From contig JAAALK010000285.1 in assembly GCA_019279435.1 (NCBI GenBank), positions 63,784,865 through 63,848,864 of the forward strand: a DNA stretch of 64,000 bases, in the 5' to 3' direction. A model generated the notes under the pieces. It did not search any database, was not told where the DNA came from, and worked only from the letters and a program-made list of their open reading frames with translations. Below are positions 58,549-64,000 of this stretch, one piece after another (the stretch's first letter is position 1; every line of letters begins with the position of its first letter). The DNA comes from Zizania palustris. Lineage: Eukaryota > Streptophyta > Magnoliopsida > Poales > Poaceae. The translations under genes and the position numbers were made by a program.

Positions 58549-59937
58549 GATATTTTGAGTCAGTTCTTTTCTTTCTTCTTTAATCTTTTCTTGAGTCTTT
58601 TTGTGTGTGTTCATATCATACATATTCACATATCACACTTTTGAGCCTGCTTCTGTTATATGATTGAACCGCTTTACTTATTCTAGCTGGTACATGCTTT
58701 TGAATACTTGTCAATGATCATGCTTTGGTTCAGTTCACTTGATATGTCTGATATTTGTTATATGCATGGCTTTTATGCTTTAAACTTGAAAAATGATCAC
58801 CATTGCTTCTGGTAACTAGCATGTGTAGGCTGAGTGCTTTTGCTATCTGTTACATGCCTTGTAGCTAGTTCATCACATAGATGCAGATATGCAACTTGGA
58901 CATCTTTATGCTTTAACATGGAAAATGTGCTATAAAAATGATAAAAAATCAAAAATGAATGAAAATTCCATGCATTTTTATGCTTGAGTTGAAAAGATCC
59001 AAGTGGGTTTGCTTTGTCGCATTGCATTGTTCTAGACTGCTTACCATAGCACTTTCATATGAACTTGGACAATATAGTGTATGCCAAGACCAATGTCTTA
59101 AGCTTCCGATGGTCCAGTTCTGGCCTAGGCTTGACTTGGTCGGTTAGCATAAGGTTTGACATGCAAATAACCCTTGGCAAAAATGAAAAAGGAAAATGAA
59201 AAAGCCTGAACTTTGAAAAGAAAACAAGTTTGCTGAAGCACTTTGTTTGAAAAATGCTTATCTTGGTAGATATCAGTTAGCTTCTGCATCTCATGTTTTA
59301 CCTTGCTTGTCATCCGGAAAATGTGGTGATGCTTTTGTTTGTAAAAACTGAAAAATGCGTGCAAATGACTTTCTTTAGATATCATCTGTTGCACTGATCA
59401 TGCCATGTGTCTTCGACAGTATGTCTTTTGCTATACTTGTTAGATATTGTAATTGCAGTCAATCATATCTGAGAAGCATGCTTTCTACACTCCACCTGCA
59501 CCCCAGTTGCATTCATTGCATATTTTGAGGGGGAGTTGCTTTCAGGGGGAGTCTGTGTCTCTTTAAAGTGCATTTAGTCTCACTTGATGAGTTCAGTTGT
59601 CAACAAAGGGGAGAAATTTTGGGAGAAGAGTTTAAGGGGGAGTTTTGGCTTTCTCTGGGATTTGTTTCAGGGGGAGTTTTTGTCCCGTTTGCCTTTACTC
59701 TTTTGATATCCTTGTTGATGTTTCTGAGACTGCACTCATTTTGAGCTTTTACTTTTGGTTAACCATAATGACCGTTTCTTGCTTTTGTTCGGCTTTTGGT
59801 CATTAAGGTTAAATTTTTACTTTATTTTTCTTCTTCTCTGTTTTCTTGTGTTTTGTTTTCGTGTTTCCACAGTTGTTCGCAGGTACTGAAGAGCAGATGA
59901 AGAGAAGTGTTGACAATGCACTCATCAAGGGGGAGAT
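58549..59937 (+). other. Sire-2 region between pol and 3' LTR
   Basis: No convincing ORF is present. 58992-59180 is similar to 44876-45060 of Sire-1. Six polypurine tracts begin near 59528, 59543, 59605, 59633, 59669 and 59928; the last is next to the LTR. Confidence 0.8.
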
Positions 59938-62036
59938 TGAGGAACCATGCTGAATAGCGTGGGCCTCATGGCTCCAGATGTGATGAGTCATTGTCAACGT
60001 TAGTCAAAGAGGACTGAAAAGAGAGAGAAGACCTATAGCGTCTAGGCCGCGTGTGACTCAGGTACACGGGCAGCGAGCGACTGTCGGGTAGAGGGGTCGC
60101 GAAGTCGAGCTGGCCCAATCCGGGTACATGGGCTAGGAGCAGCAGAGGATCCATTGGACTGTTGACCGGAATTGACTCAGGTACACGGGCGGCGAGCGAT
60201 TGTCGGGCTGAGGGAGCTGAGGAATCGGGCCGGGCCAATCCGGGTACCCGGTGCGAAGACGGTGGACGCTTTGTCAGTTTCGACGCAAAACTGATGACCG
60301 GATCTGACCGTTCTGAGGCGAAGCCGTAGCTGCTACGAAAGCTCCGCATCAGGACAAGTTACCTTTATTTAGGTTTTTACTATTTTGCCTTTAGGCCCAC
60401 AGTCTGTCAGTCGAGTCTGTAAAAAATCCTAAGGGCATTTCGGTCTTTTCCATTTTTATTCAGCGTCTGTAAAAAACCCTAGGGGTATTTCTGCATTTTT
60501 CCATTTTAATGGGCTTCCTATAAATAGGCCCCAATATCCTAGGGTTAGGGTACCCCTTTTTTGAGAATACACTTTACTAATTCCAACATTTTGGGGTCAA
60601 TTTTTGCCCGTGTTCTTCCGCCGCCACCATTGTGAATCGTCTGTCCTTCTCGGTTTCGTCAGGAACTGCGTCGACGACACTTTCGGAAATCATCTAATCA
60701 GCTTTGATTTTGCGGTAATAGTTTTTTACAAAGCGATTTTGCTGCATGACTGAAGTCTTATTTTATTTGACACGACTTTAATAGCATGCATAGTCTGTTC
60801 TGATCTGTTCCTTGCAGTTGTCTAGTCTGTTTTGCTGGACCTATTCTTGAGTACTAGTCTGCAGCATCAGCCGGCCTTGGTCTAGTGTTGTTTGTGTAGC
60901 TTGCAAGCCTCTAGCTGTAGCTATAGCCTTTGTACACTAGTACCTAGCCCCTGTGATAGCCAGGCTCAACATCTCTCTCACTGTTGTGATTTTTTTCCTT
61001 CCTGCATGCGTATTGCCAGCTTTTGATTTCCTAGGATCTTCATTATTAGCTAGACGTGTAGGGGGCAGCAGCAGCTATTAGCTTGCCTGCTAGGATCATC
61101 TAGCTACACGTTACTTGTGTTTCTATGTTTTGCTGTAGCTGCATCTCTGGTTTTGCACGGGAAAATGTTGAAGATTTTTTATTAGTTATCTTGTGCAGCT
61201 AAGTCACAGCCTAGAAGCTAGAGTGCGCAGAAGCTTTGAACAGGTTTTGGTTGGCGTAATTTTTTAGTGTGTTCGGCATTTAGATCGAGTTTTTTTTATT
61301 TGAGCCGAGCGAAGTCTGTGGTATTTTTCCTGAGTTCTTTGTGTAGGCTTCTTTACTCGTTGTGCAAGCTTTGCTAATCTACAGGCTTCGCAGTAGCTGC
61401 GTTTTTCGTAGTTTTCCTGTTTGCTTCGGTATACACGAGAAAGGATATGGAGTTCAGTGTTTTGGCCCTACAGCCTCGCAGGACAGACTTCGATGAACTA
61501 CAGGCTTCGCAGCGGATACTTAGATTTTTGGTCGCTTTGGAGTTCATTGGAAGTGTTCGGAGTTTGAGATCTGGTGTTCGGTTTTTCATCTCGTCATTTC
61601 GAAGTCTGCAGTCGAAGGTTCTTCGAAGGTTTAGGCACCGGAGTCAGATTACTTCGAAGCCTGCAGTGCACGTTTTTCAAACAAGCTTCGCATTGTCCTC
61701 TTCGAACCTTTTTATATAGAATTCGAACCAGAGACTACTTTGAACAGCTTTATTCAGTCTCGCTTTGGGTGTTTTTTAGTTGATGTTTCTTTTGATGATT
61801 CGTGAACTGCACATGGTTTGAATACTCAGTTAATCTGCCTCTAAGCACTGTATTGGTGTCTTTTCAATTAGGACACTGGTCGTTTTTAGGCTAGATCATT
61901 TTAGGCTCTGTTGATTTGTTTTCCTTTCTTTGTTAAGTCTGTTGAGGTGCGTTGGGTGTTGAGAGCAGGCCATTGATTCGAAAGATTTTTTTAGGCGCCC
62001 ATTCACCCCCCTCTGGTCGCTACTTTCGGTCCTACA
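59938..62036 (+). repeat. Sire-2 3' LTR
   Basis: It is 2099 bp, starts TGAGGAACC, ends GGTCCTACA, with a TATA box at 60519-60526. It lacks a 9-base segment present near 52262 in the 5' LTR and has many substitutions. Confidence 0.93.
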
Positions 62037-62041
62037 ACTCT

Positions 62042-63800
62042 TTGGAGGCTTTGGACACAGGAGCCCCTAGCATGGAAGAGCATGCACCTTCGAGTCCATC
62101 ACCCAGAGGAGGGCTGGAGGTGGCGCCAATCGTGGAGACCGAGCGCTCGGAGCCGGAGGTGGCCATTGCGGACTCGAAGCCTGGGGCTCCGGAGGTGGTC
62201 ATTGTGGACTCGGAGCTCGGGGCTTCGCAAACCCACCAAAGAGGGGCAGGGCTCTTCATGGCTTTGGAGTGTCCAGACCTCTCTCCTATCGTAGAGGAGG
62301 ATGAAGGTACCCCTTCAAATTAGCCTTCTTCTCACGCTCCCATTTTAAATTTTCTTGAATTCCTCTTTTTTAGATGCTGCTAGAGTCGTGGAAGTGAGGC
62401 ATAATGTTGTTGACCTGGAGGGGTCCTCTGGAGATAGTGAAGACAGTAGTAGCGGAAGCAACAGTGAAGAGTCTGATGAGGACCCTTTGGGCGAAGGGGG
62501 CAATGAAGGGGCTAGTGACGAGGCCTCTCTCCTTGCTCCTTCAGAAGATGTTGCGAAAGTTTTGGATGTCATCGATCGGAGCTCTGCTCCAGAGGCATAT
62601 TCGAACCGGGTGCCCGTGCCGAGGCCCTTCGTTTTGCCAGAGGTACCCACTGGAGAATTGATATCCCGGTACCTCTAGACCTGCAAAGGCCTTGCTATAA
62701 ATGACTTGGTGGCAGAGCTGGGCCGCTATCGCCATGAATTCCAAGCCGCCACAGCCGAGGAGGCTCTTCTTCAGGTGTCTGGGATCTTGCACATGGCTTC
62801 GTTAATACCTTAGCTTTCCCTACTTTGACCAACTCCTTTACTTTTATCAAGCCTTCGTACTTGTTCACGGGACTACTATTTCCGTAGATCGTTAGGAAGT
62901 CCAGGCCACGAAGACCATCGAAAGCCTTTGGCGCCAGGCTTCTGAGGCTGCCAAATAGTGTCAACAAGCTAAAGATGGAGCCGTAGCATTGAGGGCTGAA
63001 GCAATTCTAGCGCACGGAGCTGCAGAGCAGATGGCCTCCGAAATCGAACGCCTTCGGCAAGTGCTCCGGACATCGAAGGAGGGAAGCACAAAGCTGGTGG
63101 AGTTGAACACTGAGCTTTGCACCACCAATCAAGCTTCAGATGAGGTCATTAAAAGGCTAACAGAGGAGAACACCGAGCTCCGCGTTGCTAGACAAGCCTT
63201 GGAGGCCGAAGTCCATCGGGGCATCGATGAAGCGACCTCCACTTTGACTAGAGTTCTGGAGATCTTGGGAACCAACTGTCGGACACTAGACTTTAGCTCC
63301 CAAGATCCGATTGGAGATCGACTTGCATTTCTTTAGACGATCACCCTTATTATAGAGGACACCTTGGTGGGCTTTGTGCATACCGTGGGGCAAGTGGCTG
63401 GCCAAGGGAAGCTGCAGCAGCTTCATGAAGCGGGGTGCCAACACCTCGAAGTGGTGACTTATGTCACGCTGGTGGAATTTGGAGGGCCTCGCCTGACTTC
63501 TCTAGCCCCCGAGGTCCACGAAGCTTGGCGCCTCCTTCATGAGCCTTGGAAAGCTTAGGCATGTGAGGCGCCCCTCGAACTCTAGAGGGCCAACTACCCA
63601 CGTTGGGTGGGGCAGCGGACCCCTCCTTCAGGATCAAACCCTCCGCCTCCAAAGATGTACATTTCTTAGGCTTTGTTTTATAATACTTAGTTGTAGGCTT
63701 ATAAAGTGAACCTATTAGTTTATTAATGAAAATGCGGGGGTGTTTTGTACCTGCCCAAGCTCAGCCTTCAGATATTGACATCGAAGTGCTCGAGGATTTG
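62042..63800 (+). pseudogene. Tat-2 antisense ORF, C-terminal part
   Basis: Continues the ORF after the Sire-2 target duplication (ACTCT, 62037-62041). An acidic low-complexity segment (EPEVAIADSKPGAPEVVIVD) leads to a probable intron from GTACCC (about 62307) to TTTTTTAG (about 62373). Next comes an acidic Ser-rich exon (SSGDSEDSSSGSNSEESDED). A second intron probably ends at CCGTAG near 62887. A coiled-coil segment (62989-63336; ASEIERLRQVL, RLTEENTELRVARQALEAEV) and a C-terminal region with WRLLHEPWKA follow. The tail matches the C-terminal part of the Tat-1 ORF. Stops at 62676 and 63334, among others, disable it. Confidence 0.65.
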
Positions 63801-64000
63801 GATGCGCTTCGCCAACACTAGGTAGTGCTCGATGCAGCTAGGTCTGAATGCCCCCTTGGTTCAAATTACTGAGGGGTCTATTTATAGGAAAAAATGGCAT
63901 TAATGGTCAAACTAGGCAAATACTGAAAAATAGTATTTTTCACCGAAAATATGTTAAACCTGGCAAAGGCTAGTCTGACCGACTATGGTAGGCTGGTCTC
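63801..64000. other. Right edge, unassigned
   Basis: After the Tat-2-like sequence, A/T-rich DNA with a possible minus-strand TATA (CTATTTATAGG near 63880) leads to GGTCTGAC-like short repeats at the very edge. No coding region is recognised. Confidence 0.4.

Larger units (their letters stand above)
51899..62036 (+). mobile_element. Sire-2: full-length Sirevirus (Ty1/copia)
   Basis: The element is 10,138 bp with the target duplication ACTCT (51894-51898 and 62037-62041). LTRs of 2107 and 2099 bp differ at many scattered sites, including a 9-bp indel near 52262, so it is clearly older than Sire-1. It has a tRNA-Met-type primer site, gag-pol, six polypurine tracts and the same order as Sire-1. 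It is inserted in the antisense ORF of Tat-2. Confidence 0.95.
49490..64000 (-). mobile_element. Tat-2: partial Tat-lineage element, minus-oriented
   Basis: The 3' LTR (49490-50138), polypurine tract (50139-50152) and a plus-strand antisense ORF (50615 to about 63800) follow in the layout of Tat-1. Pol would lie beyond the right edge. The antisense ORF is split by Sire-2 (51899-62036). The region from 63561 on, including CTTATAAAGTGAACC and a DIDIEVLED motif near 63776, matches 7790-7930 of Tat-1. Confidence 0.65.

Overview
This window looks like intergenic nuclear DNA from a plant, most likely a grass. It is a nest of LTR retrotransposons and their fragments. I see no host gene, rRNA gene, tRNA gene, CRISPR array or bacterial-type operon. 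The grass call rests on a Tekay/RIRE3-like chromovirus with LTRs of about 3 kb, two Sireviruses with their characteristic repeated polypurine tracts, Tat-lineage Ty3 elements with antisense extra ORFs, and a probable Au-SINE tail. The species cannot be named from the sequence alone.

Layout. Positions 1-4290 are an indel-ridden second copy of 28133-32451 and end exactly at a 1000-N gap (4291-5290). 5291-12283 is a minus-oriented Tat element (Tat-1): pol (RT, RNase H, second archaeal-type RNase H, integrase) lies on the minus strand, a 61-bp tandem array follows it, and a spliced antisense ORF lies on the plus strand. 12284-12335 looks like a SINE tail. 12390-12905 is a plus-oriented LTR with its polypurine tract. 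12906-19921 plus 31763-31977 is Gypsy-A, a decayed Ty3 element with only gag and protease. Inside its 3' LTR sits a full-length Tekay-type chromovirus (19922-31762, 5-bp duplication TATTC). 31978-33653 is mostly unassigned but ends in the 5' LTR end of Copia-B; the Copia-B coding region (34760-36822 and 47658-48410) is split by a nearly intact Sirevirus (Sire-1, 36828-47652, duplication ATATC). 48411-49489 is a Ty3 protease fragment (Gypsy-C). 49490-64000 is a second Tat element (Tat-2, minus-oriented) whose antisense ORF is split by a second Sirevirus (Sire-2, 51899-62036, duplication ACTCT).

How the parts relate. Three complete insertions with perfect 5-bp target duplications sit inside older elements. 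Sire-1 has almost identical LTRs and is the youngest. Sire-2 has visibly diverged LTRs. Tekay, Gypsy-A, Copia-B and the Ty3 fragments are old and carry many in-frame stops, most of them TAG where the family has Gln, as expected from C-to-T decay at methylated CAG sites.

The observations most worth checking are the likely false duplication beside the gap, the antisense ORFs of the Tat elements and their own promoter-like sequence, two clusters of a 15-bp palindrome around the Copia-B LTR end, a conserved non-coding block and a post-PBS hairpin shared by the two Sireviruses, and the single amber codon between gag and pol of the young Sire-1. No wholly new system is evident. All percentages and copy counts are by eye.
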